64,000 bases of DNA from Pedobacter polysacchareus (GCF_019802255.1 NZ_JAHYSS010000001.1:248001-312000); one strand, 5' to 3'. Numbered from the stretch's first letter, positions 1-9,092 are shown. Notes: a model not told the origin generated them from the sequence alone. Made by a program: numbers and translations.

Positions 1-2373
1 CCTTTACAATTAGAGTTCATCAGCACGATTTCTACGAATATAGGCATTGCCATTCATGTATCTCAAAACCGTAAAAAACTACAGGAGTTCCTGGAAGAAA
101 CGCAGGCGCAAGCAGAAGAACTACAAGCACAGCATAGCGAACTGGAGGGGCTGAACGCCGAGTTAGAAGCGCAGACTCAGAAAATACAAACCTCAGAGGA
201 GGAACTAAGGGTGCAGCAGGAAGAGCTTTTACAAAGCAATCAGGAGCTCGAAGAACGCACCAGTTTATTGGAAGAAAAAAATCAACTGATTCAGGAACGC
301 AATTTGGACATTCAGCAAAAAGCGGAACAGCTGGAGCAAAGCACAAAATATAAATCAGAATTTCTGGCCAATATGTCTCATGAATTGAGAACGCCATTGA
401 ATTCTATCTTGTTACTTTCCAAACTCATGTCTGATAATAAGGACCTGGACGAAGAATATATTGAGTATGCTGAGGTGATTCAAAGCTCCGGACAAGGGCT
501 ACTGGCACTAATTGATGAAATTCTCGACCTTTCTAAGATTGAGGCCGGAAAGATGAAATTGGAATTTGCCGAGGTGCCGATGACGGAAGTAGCTGCAGAT
601 ATGCGCGCTTTATTCTCGCCTTTGGCTTCCGATAAAAAACTGGAGCTGGAATTAGAACTGCAACCGAATCTGCCATTGGTAGAAACAGACAAGATGCGCC
701 TGGAGCAAGTGCTTAAAAACCTGCTTTCCAATGCCATTAAGTTTACCAGCAAAGGGAAGGTGAGCATGAGTATTAAAAAAGATTCAACAGAGAAATTCTT
801 GCTGTTTAAAGTGAAGGACACTGGCATCGGAATTCCTGCCAATAAACAAGCAATGATTTTTGAAGCTTTTCAACAGGCAGATGGCTCTACACGACGTAAT
901 TTTGGAGGAACAGGTCTTGGACTTTCGATTAGCCGTGAGCTGGCGAAATTATTGGGCGGCGAAATACAGTTGAGCAGTCAGGAGCAGGTGGGCAGTGAGT
1001 TTACTCTGAAATTACCGATTAAACAAGTTGATGCCTTGGTTTCTGGTTTCGCTGAGGCGGAAGCTGCAACGATTACGAAACCAATTTTTGCTGAGCCATT
1101 TGTGGAAGCGCCTATCGCGCGTTTCACCGTTCAAAATATCCCTCAGGAGATTGCCGACGACAGGGATGATATTCAGCCAGGTGATAAAGTGATTCTGATC
1201 GTCGAAGATGATACGAATTTTGCAAAAACACTGCTGCAGTTTACCCGAAAACGGGGCTATAAAGGGATTGTAGCGGTAAGAGGCGACGTAGGTATCGAGC
1301 TGGCCAACCTATATAAACCACAGGCAATTTTACTGGACATTCAGTTGCCAGTAAAAGATGGATGGCAGGTGATGGAAGAATTGAAATCTAATCCAGCAAC
1401 TAAGCCGATTCCAGTACATATTATGTCCTCCCTGGAAGTGAAAAAGGAAAGCCTGCTGAAAGGCGCTGTTGATTTTATCAATAAACCGGTGGCCCTGGAA
1501 CAGATTAAGAATATTTTCCAAAAACTCGAAGATGCATTTAGCCGCTCTCCGAAAAAAGTACTGATTGTTGAAGAAAATAAACAGCATGCCGAAGCATTGA
1601 GTTTCTTTCTCAGCAATTATAACATCCAAACGGAAGTAGTCAATAATGTAGGAGAAAGTATTGGTGCCTTACATAAAAATGAGGTCGACTGTGTGATCCT
1701 TGACATGGGGATTCCGGATAAGAATGCCTACGAGACCTTGGAAACCATTAAAAAGAGTGAAGGATTGGAGAACTTACCAATCATCATCTTTACCGGTAAA
1801 AACTTGTCTAAAGGGGAGGAAATCAGAATCAAGCAATACGCCGATTCTATTGTTGTTAAAACAGCACATTCTTACCAGAGAATCCTGGATGAAGCAGGTT
1901 TGTTCCTTCACCTGGTTGAAGAAAAAGAAACAGAAGGAAGGCATAAAAATAAAAAACAGCCTACTGAGCAGCTTGGTGGATTATATGAGGTCCTCAATAA
2001 TAAAACAGTTTTAATAGCCGATGATGATGTTAGAAACATTTTCTCACTCACTAAAGCATTAGAGCAGCATAAGATGAATGTTTTAGCCGCTACGGATGGA
2101 AAAGAAGCCCTACAGTTGCTTAAAGAGAATCCAACGGTAGATATTGTCCTTATGGATATGATGATGCCAGAGATGGACGGATATGAAAGCACCAGGGAGA
2201 TTAGAAAAATTCCTACCTTCAAACAATTGCCTATCCTGGCTGTTACTGCGAAAGCAATGATGGGCGACCGGGAAAAGTGTATTGCAGCGGGTGCATCCGA
2301 CTATATTTCCAAACCGGTAGACATCGATCAGCTCATCTCCTTGCTCAGGGTATGGCTTTATGATAAAGCATAA
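1..2373 (+). CDS. Hybrid sensor histidine kinase with three receiver domains (5' end outside window)
   Basis: The reading frame is open from base 1, so the true start lies upstream; residues are counted from base 1. Residues 1-22 look like the end of a sensor domain, possibly GAF. A Gln/Glu-rich coiled coil follows (about 25-115), then the HisKA dimerisation helix with SHELRTPLNS and phospho-acceptor His127 (bases 379-381). The ATPase domain shows the N box (LSNAIKF, near 243), DTGIGIP (near 275) and GGTGLGLS (302-309). Three receivers follow with acceptor Asp446, Asp568 and Asp719. The second receiver has a Glu-Glu-Asn acidic pocket (IVEEN) where Asp pairs are usual, so it may be weak. Autophosphorylation and an internal phosphorelay are expected. 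The input signal cannot be seen here. It is followed at short spacing by receiver, cheR and cheB genes, probably one operon. Confidence 0.93.
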   Translation, partial: PLQLEFISTISTNIGIAIHVSQNRKKLQEFLEETQAQAEELQAQHSELEGLNAELEAQTQKIQTSEEELRVQQEELLQSNQELEERTSLLEEKNQLIQERNLDIQQKAEQLEQSTKYKSEFLANMSHELRTPLNSILLLSKLMSDNKDLDEEYIEYAEVIQSSGQGLLALIDEILDLSKIEAGKMKLEFAEVPMTEVAADMRALFSPLASDKKLELELELQPNLPLVETDKMRLEQVLKNLLSNAIKFTSKGKVSMSIKKDSTEKFLLFKVKDTGIGIPANKQAMIFEAFQQADGSTRRNFGGTGLGLSISRELAKLLGGEIQLSSQEQVGSEFTLKLPIKQVDALVSGFAEAEAATITKPIFAEPFVEAPIARFTVQNIPQEIADDRDDIQPGDKVILIVEDDTNFAKTLLQFTRKRGYKGIVAVRGDVGIELANLYKPQAILLDIQLPVKDGWQVMEELKSNPATKPIPVHIMSSLEVKKESLLKGAVDFINKPVALEQIKNIFQKLEDAFSRSPKKVLIVEENKQHAEALSFFLSNYNIQTEVVNNVGESIGALHKNEVDCVILDMGIPDKNAYETLETIKKSEGLENLPIIIFTGKNLSKGEEIRIKQYADSIVVKTAHSYQRILDEAGLFLHLVEEKETEGRHKNKKQPTEQLGGLYEVLNNKTVLIADDDVRNIFSLTKALEQHKMNVLAATDGKEALQLLKENPTVDIVLMDMMMPEMDGYESTREIRKIPTFKQLPILAVTAKAMMGDREKCIAAGASDYISKPVDIDQLISLLRVWLYDKA

Positions 2374-2415
2374 ATTGAAAAGGGTTTAAATGAAATGCTC
2401 AATTGTTTTTGATAT

Positions 2416-2784
2416 ATGGCAGAGAATAAAATATTAATAGTAGACGACGATAACAGGAATATATTTGCCCTTTCGGCAGTGTTAAAGTCAAAAGGTTTTC
2501 AATGTGTTTCGGCAATAGGTGGGGAAGAAGGATTAGATCTGCTGAAAAAAGAGAAAGGAATAGCTGTGGTATTAATGGACATGATGATGCCCGGAATGGA
2601 CGGTTATCAGGCCATGGCACAAATGAGTAGACATCCTGAGCTAAAAGAGATACCCGTGATCGCCGTAACCGCACAAGCCATGCTGGGAGATCGTGAACGA
2701 TGCCTGAATGCAGGTGCAGTTGGTTATGTTTCCAAACCGATCAACGTGGACGAATTAACAGATCTGCTTAAGCTTTATATTTAA
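2416..2784 (+). CDS. Single-domain response regulator (CheY-like)
   Basis: A 122-residue protein that is only a receiver domain. The acidic pocket is Asp10-Asp11, the acceptor is Asp55 (LMDMMMP) and the conserved Lys is in the YVSKP motif near the C-terminus. It has no output domain, so it probably shuttles phosphate or acts by protein contact. It closely resembles the third receiver of the kinase just upstream (shared NRNIF/VRNIF and GDRE segments), which suggests origin by duplication of that domain. It starts 42 bases after the kinase and is followed after 6 bases by cheR, in the same reading frame. Confidence 0.93.
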   Translation: MAENKILIVDDDNRNIFALSAVLKSKGFQCVSAIGGEEGLDLLKKEKGIAVVLMDMMMPGMDGYQAMAQMSRHPELKEIPVIAVTAQAMLGDRERCLNAGAVGYVSKPINVDELTDLLKLYI

Positions 2785-2790
2785 CCTAAT

Positions 2791-3612
2791 TTGGAACTTT
2801 CCGCTGTTAATGACGATCAGGTTGAAATCCTGCTTACAGATCTCCTGGAGCAATATGGCTATGATTTTACGGGATATTCTAAAGCCTCTTTAAAAAGAAG
2901 GATAAACCGTTTATATACCCTTGATAAATCGCTCAGTTTCGCCGAGTTTCGGTATAAAGTAAATAATGATCCGCTCTATTTTAAGCGGTTTGTTGAACAG
3001 ATTACGGTAAATGTGACGGAAATGTTTCGTGATCCACAGTTTTTTAAAACATTGAGAGAACACGTATTACCCCAACTGGGCACTTATCCTTTTATTCGAA
3101 TCTGGCTGGCCGGGTGCTCTACAGGAGAAGAGGCCTACTCCATCTCTATTGTTTTAAAAGAACTCAATTTATTGCATAAATCATTGATCTATGCCACTGA
3201 TTTAAACCCTGCAGTACTCGAGAAAGCCGCTCAGGGAATGTTTGCATTAGGGCAAATGAAACAATATTCGGAAAATTATATTGCAGCTGGTGGGACGCAG
3301 GATTTTTCCAGCTACTACAGTGCAAATTATTCCCTTGCTAAATTTGATGATGAGCTGAAAAGTAAAATCATCTTTTCTACGCATAACCTGGTCTCAGATC
3401 ATTCCTTCAATGAATTTCAACTGATCCTATGCCGCAATGTCCTGATCTATTTTGACCGGGACCTGCAAAATAAAGTGCTTGAACTTTTTGATGATAGTCT
3501 GGAAGATTTGGGCTATCTCGCATTAGGAACAAAAGAAACGATTGAATTTTCGGATATTCACAAACAATATAAACGATTACCAGGAAACAAAATTTGGAGG
3601 AAACAACGCTAA
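2791..3612 (+). CDS. cheR: CheR-type protein-glutamate O-methyltransferase
   Basis: A 273-residue methyltransferase of the CheR family, which transfers methyl groups from S-adenosylmethionine to receptor glutamates. The N-terminal helical domain spans about 1-75. The SAM-binding motif LAGCSTGEEAYS is at 105-116, the acidic ATDLNP strand at 135-140, and the family motif CRNVLIYF at 214-221. The start must be TTG at 2791: the frame is closed by the stop of the preceding receiver gene at 2782-2784, and no ATG occurs until residue 77. It ends in TAATG, overlapping the cheB start by one base. No chemoreceptor, cheA or cheW is present, so the methylation target is more likely a sensor of this cluster than a flagellar receptor; that is an inference. 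Confidence 0.92.
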   Translation: MELSAVNDDQVEILLTDLLEQYGYDFTGYSKASLKRRINRLYTLDKSLSFAEFRYKVNNDPLYFKRFVEQITVNVTEMFRDPQFFKTLREHVLPQLGTYPFIRIWLAGCSTGEEAYSISIVLKELNLLHKSLIYATDLNPAVLEKAAQGMFALGQMKQYSENYIAAGGTQDFSSYYSANYSLAKFDDELKSKIIFSTHNLVSDHSFNEFQLILCRNVLIYFDRDLQNKVLELFDDSLEDLGYLALGTKETIEFSDIHKQYKRLPGNKIWRKQR

Positions 3613-4175
3613 TGAAGAAGTGTAAAGCATTTATAATCGGAGGTTCCGCAGGAAGTCTGGAAGTGCTGTTAAAGGTCCTGCCTGCTGTAGACCCTGGCCT
3701 TTCCTTTCCGATTGTTATTGTCATACACCGAAAACATGGAGCTGATTCTTTACTGCCAGGTTTACTTTCCTCAAGAACAGCAATGCCAGTTAAGGAAGCT
3801 GATGAGAAGGAAATGATGGTTCCTGGAACCATTTATATTGCCCCCTCGGATTATCATTTACTGATTGAAATGGACCATACTTTCTCTTTAGACTACTCAG
3901 AAAAAGTGAATTATTCCAGACCAGCGATAGATGTGACCTTTCAGACCGCAGCAGAAACGTTTAAAGAGGAGCTGGTTTGCCTGCTGCTTTCCGGCTCTAA
4001 TGCCGACGGTGTTAATGGGCTGGCAACCGTAAAACAATGGGGCGGGATAGCTGTTATTCAGGATCCAGACTCTGCTCAAGTAGCTTATATGCCAGAACAG
4101 GCAAGAAAAAATGTGGCTATAGATCGTATCTTGCGTATCGAGGAAATTGCAGCGTTTATAAATTTACTAAGTTAG
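3612..4175 (+). CDS. cheB: CheB-type methylesterase, catalytic domain only
   Basis: A 187-residue CheB methylesterase domain without the N-terminal receiver found in classical CheB. The catalytic triad is visible as Ser12 (GGSAGS), His39 (VIHR) and Asp132 (SGSNADGVNG). I chose ATG at 3612 because it overlaps the cheR stop (TAATG) and is preceded by GGAGG at 3596-3600, one of the few Shine-Dalgarno-like sequences in the window. A TTG at 3594 in the same frame is less likely. Without a receiver, its activity cannot be switched by direct phosphorylation; the free receivers on either side may serve in trans. Confidence 0.92.
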   Translation: MKKCKAFIIGGSAGSLEVLLKVLPAVDPGLSFPIVIVIHRKHGADSLLPGLLSSRTAMPVKEADEKEMMVPGTIYIAPSDYHLLIEMDHTFSLDYSEKVNYSRPAIDVTFQTAAETFKEELVCLLLSGSNADGVNGLATVKQWGGIAVIQDPDSAQVAYMPEQARKNVAIDRILRIEEIAAFINLLS

Positions 4176-4193
4176 AAACAACAATATATATAA

Positions 4194-4562
4194 ATGGGGA
4201 ATTCGAAAAAGGTTTTTGTGTTTGATGACAATGCGGATATTTTGGAATTGTGTACGATCATTCTGGAGGATGCAGGCTATGAGATTAAAACCTCTGCGAC
4301 TTCTAACCAGATCATTGATCAGGTAATGGCCTATATGCCAGATATCATCTTTATGGACAACTGGCTGCCGGATGTGGGCGGCATTGATGCGACAAGGGAA
4401 TTGAAAAGCGATGAACGCTTAAAAAATATTCCTGTGATTTACTTTACCGCTAATAATGATGTGAAATCACTGGCGGAACAAGCTGGAGCGGATGGTTACC
4501 TGTCTAAGCCCTTTGATATTCAAGAACTGGAAGACATTATTGAAAAGCACTTAAAACAGTAG
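4194..4562 (+). CDS. Single-domain response regulator (CheY-like)
   Basis: A 122-residue receiver without an output domain. The acidic pair is Asp11-Asp12 (VFDDN), the acceptor Asp55 (FMDNWLP) and the conserved Lys lies in YLSKPFD. It is less similar to the kinase receivers than the gene at 2416, so the two free receivers probably do different jobs. It starts 18 bases after cheB and is the last gene before a strong terminator, which marks the end of the signalling operon. Confidence 0.92.
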   Translation: MGNSKKVFVFDDNADILELCTIILEDAGYEIKTSATSNQIIDQVMAYMPDIIFMDNWLPDVGGIDATRELKSDERLKNIPVIYFTANNDVKSLAEQAGADGYLSKPFDIQELEDIIEKHLKQ

Positions 4563-4574
4563 TTTTTATAGATA

Positions 4575-4614
4575 AAAAGGGCAATAACCAGCTATTGGTT
4601 ATTGCCCTTTTTTA
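4575..4614. terminator. Intrinsic terminator, probably bidirectional
   Basis: A perfect 16-bp stem (4575-4590 with 4596-4611), loop GCTAT, followed by T residues on both strands. It separates the end of the signalling operon from the convergent metallopeptidase gene. Confidence 0.9.
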
Positions 4615-4633
4615 TGGAGAAGATTAGGTCCGT

Positions 4634-6316
4634 TTATTTTACACCCAGTACATCTACACCCTGCTCAAAAATCACATCCACAGGAATGCCTTTTTGCGTT
4701 AGCTTGTCTAAGTCTTTTTGTAATTCAGGACTAATTACCGCATTCTCTTTTTGAACTTTCGCTACCGCGGCCTTATCACCATTACCCTGAAGGGTAATGA
4801 TCAGTTTGCTCAGCTTGTTCATCGCCGTTTCGAATTTCGTGAAATCTACTTTATAGGTGCCATTCTCATTTCTGATGAAAGCGCCATTCTCTTTGAAAAA
4901 GTTAAAACATTGCATATTGGCTTTACCATGAGCACTTGCTGCGCCAAACCTTACTGAACGTAAGATCCCTGCCATATAAGTAGTGTAGAAAGTTTTTAAA
5001 TCACCTTCCAGCTCACCTTTTTTCAGTAATCCTGTGACCATATATAAGCCCAGTACATCAGCTTTTCCTTCTTCTAACCAGGAATATTGCTCTTGCAAAG
5101 CTTCTTTTACGAACCCTTTACCAGTAACTGTTTTCTTGATTCCTAAACCATGAGCAACCTCATGGAACATCACATTGGCAAAGAAAGCATCGAAATTGAT
5201 GTATTGCTGCTGGTCTTTGTCGATCAGCTCTTTTGAAATTGGCACCAGGATTTTGTCAAACTTGGCTTTCATGGCATTTTTCAATTGAGAACGTCTTGTC
5301 CCTTTTTTCTGTTGAATGATCTCATCATTCGGCAGGTTTACAGCAATCGTTTTTGATCCCGCATTACAGTCTCCAGCATAATAAACGACATCATAAGCGT
5401 TCAATTCAGAATCTGTACCTGGTTTTTCTTTTTTATACTTCGCATCAACTGGCAATCCTTCTTGTAATTGAGGCAGCATGGCTACATATTTGGCCAGTCG
5501 CTTACTCCAAACCTTATCTTTTACCAATACATAAGCTTCATAAGAAGCTCTGGCATTGAATAGTTTATCTTCATAATTCTCAATTGGGCCGATGATGATG
5601 TCCAGATTATTGGTTTTCATGTCTAACCAGGCATAATCACTTGCAGTAAAATCATCTGAAGTTAAAGCATCTGCACGCAGGTTCAGGTATTTTTTGAATC
5701 CTGCATCTTCCGTTAATAAAGCGGCTTGTTTCAATAATGAAGAAGCATTTTGTAATTCTGAGGCAAACAAAACATGGTAAGGAATCTCCGTTAATTTTCC
5801 TGTACTGTCTTTCTGGATTACAGAATACTGGTTGAACTTGTCTTTAAGGTCTGAATTTTCCAGCTCCGCTTTTGTCATTCCTGCAGGGTAAAAAGTAGCG
5901 CCATCAGGTTTTGTGCCGATGCTGGCAATAAATGGTTTATCTCCGTTTAAGCGATCCCATGGGCCATAATTGATCCATACAAAAGCTTTGGTTTTTTCAT
6001 CTTTTATGGTACTTAATAAGCTGTCGCGCTGTGGATAAGCCTGTTTCCAAAACAAATCATCCATAATCTGTGCAGCCTGAATCAATAAAGGCAAGATCTT
6101 ACGGTCGGTAGCAGATAAATCGTTCAGGTTGGTGCTCAATTTAACTTTCTCATAGATGGCAATCCGCTCGTTTACGTAACGTTGCAAACTGTCTTCACTG
6201 GAAGTGACCTCTTTGGCATGGGTATTGGTGTTTCTCTGAGGATTACTACAAGACGAAATCCCTGTAGCGATCGCGCATCCGGCAATAATAAGCGTTAATT
6301 TGCTTAAGTTCTTCAT
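4634..6316 (-). CDS. M49-like (dipeptidyl-peptidase III-related) zinc metallopeptidase, lipoprotein
   Basis: A 560-residue predicted lipoprotein. The signal peptide is at 1-22 with lipobox ISSC and lipidated Cys23. The zinc site reads HEVAH at 385-389 with EEGKAD at 415-420, matching the H-E-x-x-H plus E-E-x-[KR]-A-[DE] arrangement of family M49. Classical DPP III enzymes have a six-residue HExxGH motif; this one has the five-residue form known from a minority of the family. It probably cleaves peptides at the cell envelope. The start at 6316 places the lipoprotein signal at the N-terminus; a longer reading frame to 6436 would bury it and run through the promoter box at 6341-6348. Confidence 0.82.
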   Translation of the reverse strand: MKNLSKLTLIIAGCAIATGISSCSNPQRNTNTHAKEVTSSEDSLQRYVNERIAIYEKVKLSTNLNDLSATDRKILPLLIQAAQIMDDLFWKQAYPQRDSLLSTIKDEKTKAFVWINYGPWDRLNGDKPFIASIGTKPDGATFYPAGMTKAELENSDLKDKFNQYSVIQKDSTGKLTEIPYHVLFASELQNASSLLKQAALLTEDAGFKKYLNLRADALTSDDFTASDYAWLDMKTNNLDIIIGPIENYEDKLFNARASYEAYVLVKDKVWSKRLAKYVAMLPQLQEGLPVDAKYKKEKPGTDSELNAYDVVYYAGDCNAGSKTIAVNLPNDEIIQQKKGTRRSQLKNAMKAKFDKILVPISKELIDKDQQQYINFDAFFANVMFHEVAHGLGIKKTVTGKGFVKEALQEQYSWLEEGKADVLGLYMVTGLLKKGELEGDLKTFYTTYMAGILRSVRFGAASAHGKANMQCFNFFKENGAFIRNENGTYKVDFTKFETAMNKLSKLIITLQGNGDKAAVAKVQKENAVISPELQKDLDKLTQKGIPVDVIFEQGVDVLGVK

Positions 6317-6340
6317 ATTGATCTTTGTTTTTATCGGTAG

Positions 6341-6348
6341 CAAAGTTA
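6341..6348 (-). promoter_or_regulatory. -7 box TAACTTTG for the M49-like peptidase
   Basis: Read on the minus strand this is TAACTTTG, a perfect match to the Bacteroidetes -7 consensus TAnnTTTG, 24 bases upstream of the chosen start. No clear -33 TTG at the usual spacing. Confidence 0.55.
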
Positions 6349-6452
6349 CATCAAATGCGGGCATTTTTGTCGTTATCCTGCATTGATCTGAGTATAAGAT
6401 GGCAACTAAATTAGTAAAAAATAGTAATTTTACCACTTCTATCCCCTCTACT

Positions 6453-7286
6453 ATGATTCAAACCTTTCAAATTAAAAGCGCAGGCTTACTGATGGGCGCC
6501 TTATTTTTTATGGCATCCTGTTCTACAAATAAGTACGCGGCGACGAATAAAATTTATAAGGACCAAGCCACTGGATTTGCAGAAATTATCAAATCAACAC
6601 CCCCGGTAAAGCAGAGCAAAGAGACGCTGGATCCAACGATGCAAGATTGGATAGGTTCTGTAAATTTTGGAATGCGACGCCCTAATTTTGTGATCCTGCA
6701 CCATACTGCACAGGACTCCCTGAACCAGACAGTGAAAACTTTTCTGAATAAGAAAGCCGAAGTAAGTGCACATTATGTGATCGGCAGAGACGGTAAGGTG
6801 GTTCAGATGGTGAACGAATACCTGCGTTCTAACCATGCAGGAGTAGGGAAATGGGGCAATGATACAGACCTGAACTCTTCTTCGATTGGCATTGAGCTTG
6901 ATAATAATGGTAAGGAGCCATTTGCCGATGCCCAAATAAACAGCCTGGTGACACTTTTAGGTGTATTAAAGAAAAAATACAACATTCCTGCAGGTAACTT
7001 TATTGGTCATTCTGATGTGGCGCCTAGACGCAAAGTAGACCCTTTAAACTTTCCTTGGAAGGTTTTAGCGAAAAAAGGATTCGGGCTATGGTATGATGAT
7101 GTGTTAAAAATGCCGCCGGTAGATTTTAATGCAGAATTGGCATTGAGAGCAATCGGATACAATGTAACCAATGTAAGCTCCGCGATAGTAGCCTTTAAAA
7201 TCCATTTTGTACAAACGGACATCACACCGGTATTGACAGCAGCAGACAAGCTGATCTTGTTTAATCTATACACTAAATACTTGTAA
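6453..7286 (+). CDS. N-acetylmuramoyl-L-alanine amidase lipoprotein (Amidase_2)
   Basis: A 277-residue predicted lipoprotein (signal 1-22, lipobox MASC, Cys23) with an Amidase_2 / PGRP-type domain. Zinc-site and catalytic residues can be read in ILHHTAQD (His83/84), SNHAG (128), and GHSDVAP (185-191) followed by K-x-D-P (194-197). The enzyme cuts the amide bond between N-acetylmuramic acid and L-alanine in peptidoglycan, here probably at the outer-membrane or periplasmic face for wall turnover. I set the start at 6453 because this ATG gives a clean lipoprotein signal; an upstream in-frame ATG at 6399 would add 18 residues ahead of it. A TAATTTTA sequence at 6425-6432 could be its -7 box. Divergent from the M49-like gene. 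Confidence 0.88.
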   Translation: MIQTFQIKSAGLLMGALFFMASCSTNKYAATNKIYKDQATGFAEIIKSTPPVKQSKETLDPTMQDWIGSVNFGMRRPNFVILHHTAQDSLNQTVKTFLNKKAEVSAHYVIGRDGKVVQMVNEYLRSNHAGVGKWGNDTDLNSSSIGIELDNNGKEPFADAQINSLVTLLGVLKKKYNIPAGNFIGHSDVAPRRKVDPLNFPWKVLAKKGFGLWYDDVLKMPPVDFNAELALRAIGYNVTNVSSAIVAFKIHFVQTDITPVLTAADKLILFNLYTKYL

Positions 7287-7338
7287 ACTCCTTGCAGGCG
7301 CTTTCTTGAGGAAGGAAAAGGAAAATTAACCGATATAA

Positions 7339-7380
7339 AAAGGCCAGATTTACGGAAATTTCCGCGGATCTGGCCTTTAA
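7339..7380. terminator. Bidirectional intrinsic terminator
   Basis: An 11-bp stem (7339-7349 with 7368-7378) containing an inner cgga/tccg hairpin, with A- and T-rich flanks. It lies between the convergent amidase and glnS genes. Confidence 0.82.
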
Positions 7381-7409
7381 TATTTAACCCTTAGTTTAAG
7401 GGATTGATG

Positions 7410-9071
7410 TTATTTTTTTGCTTTCGCCCAGGCATCCTTCAATCCAACCGTACGGTTAAAGATCAAATGATCCGGAGTAGATTCCTGGTCTACACAGTAA
7501 TAACCTTTACGGATAAACTGATACCTCGAATCCAGGTCGGCATTGGCTAAATAAGGTTCGATATAAGCTTCTTTAATCACTTCAACGCTATCTGGGTTCA
7601 AGTAATCTTTAAAATCACCTTCTTCAGCATCTGGAGACTCTACGGTAAACAAGCGATCATAAGTTCTGATTTCTGCTTTTTTAGCGTGTTTGGTACTTAC
7701 CCAGTGAATCGTTCCTTTTACGTTGATACCGCTGGTATCTTCGCCGCTTTTCGATTCCGGGATATAGGTACAATGCACCTCAGTTACGTTTCCTGCTTCA
7801 TCTTTAACGAAGCTTTCACACTGTACGATGTAAGCATGTTTTAATCTTACGGTAGCACCAGGCGCTAGTCTAAACCATTTTTTAGCCGGTTCTTCCATGA
7901 AATCTTCGCGCTCAATCCAAAGCTCATTGCTGAAAGGAATGGCTCTGATTCCACCTTTATCTTCTGCTTCAGGATTGTTTTCACCATTTAAAGTTTCTTC
8001 CTGTCCTTCAGGATAGTTGGTAATGATCAGTTTAATCGGATCTAAAACCGCCATCACTCTGTTTGCTATTTTATTCAGGTGCTCACGTACGCAGAATTCC
8101 AATAAGCTGAGTTCGATCAGGTTTTCTCTTTTGGCAATACCAATTCTTTCGCAGAATTCACGGATACTATCAGGAGTATATCCTCTTCTTCTCAAACCAC
8201 TGATGGTAGGCATGCGTGGATCGTCCCATCCGGTTACTACAGCCTCATTTACCAATTGAAGCAATTTTCTCTTGCTCATTACGGTATAAGAAAGGTTTAA
8301 ACGGGCAAATTCATATTGTTTTGAAGGGAAAATTTCCAGATGCTCAATGAACCAGTCGTACAGTTCACGGTGAGATACGTACTCTAAAGTACAGATCGAA
8401 TGCGTGATTTGCTCAATGCTGTCACTCTGTCCGTGTGCAAAGTCGTACATCGGATAAATACACCATTTATTACCTGTACGGTGATGTTCTGCATGTTTGA
8501 TGCGGTAAATGATCGGATCGCGCATGATCATATTTGGGCTGGACATATCGGCCTTCGCTCTTAAAATACATGCGCCATCAGGGAATTCGCCAGCTTTCAT
8601 ACGGCTAAACAAGTCCAGATTCTCTGCAATGCTGCGGGAACGGTATGGGCTGTCTTTACCAGGTTCTGTTGGTGTACCTTTCAAGGCAGCAATTTCTTCC
8701 GCAGTACTGTCGTCGATATAAGCCAGGCCTTTTTCAATCAGTTTAACTGCGAAATCATATAAAGTATCAAAGTAATCTGAAGTATACAGTTCGTTTTTCC
8801 ACTCAAAGCCAAGCCATTTAATGTCTTCCTGCTGGCTATCTACGTATTCGGTTTTCTCAGTTACTGGGTTGGTATCATCAAACCTAAGGTTTGTATAACC
8901 ACCATATTTCTTAGTCAGACCGAAGTTCAGGCAAATCGCCTTTGCGTGTCCGATGTGTAAATAGCCATTGGGTTCAGGTGGAAAACGAGTAACTAGGGTC
9001 TCGTATTTTCCACTTTTCAAATCGTTTTCAATGATCTCTTCAATAAAGTTCAATGATCTTTCCTCACTCAT
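7410..9071 (-). CDS. glnS: Glutaminyl-tRNA synthetase
   Basis: A 553-residue class I aminoacyl-tRNA synthetase, close to the usual length of bacterial GlnRS. It charges tRNA(Gln) with glutamine using ATP. The HIGH motif is HIGH at 39-42 within PEPNGYLHIGHAKA, and the KMSKS-type motif is VMSKRKL (MSKR at 265-268). The Gln-specific beta-barrel anticodon-binding domains occupy the C-terminal 200 residues. The start at 9071 (MSEERS) fits the family and the -7 box at 9093-9100; an upstream ATG at 9104 would lie beyond that box. Confidence 0.96.
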   Translation of the reverse strand: MSEERSLNFIEEIIENDLKSGKYETLVTRFPPEPNGYLHIGHAKAICLNFGLTKKYGGYTNLRFDDTNPVTEKTEYVDSQQEDIKWLGFEWKNELYTSDYFDTLYDFAVKLIEKGLAYIDDSTAEEIAALKGTPTEPGKDSPYRSRSIAENLDLFSRMKAGEFPDGACILRAKADMSSPNMIMRDPIIYRIKHAEHHRTGNKWCIYPMYDFAHGQSDSIEQITHSICTLEYVSHRELYDWFIEHLEIFPSKQYEFARLNLSYTVMSKRKLLQLVNEAVVTGWDDPRMPTISGLRRRGYTPDSIREFCERIGIAKRENLIELSLLEFCVREHLNKIANRVMAVLDPIKLIITNYPEGQEETLNGENNPEAEDKGGIRAIPFSNELWIEREDFMEEPAKKWFRLAPGATVRLKHAYIVQCESFVKDEAGNVTEVHCTYIPESKSGEDTSGINVKGTIHWVSTKHAKKAEIRTYDRLFTVESPDAEEGDFKDYLNPDSVEVIKEAYIEPYLANADLDSRYQFIRKGYYCVDQESTPDHLIFNRTVGLKDAWAKAKK

Positions 9072-9092
9072 AAAAACTGTAAATTTAGTCTT

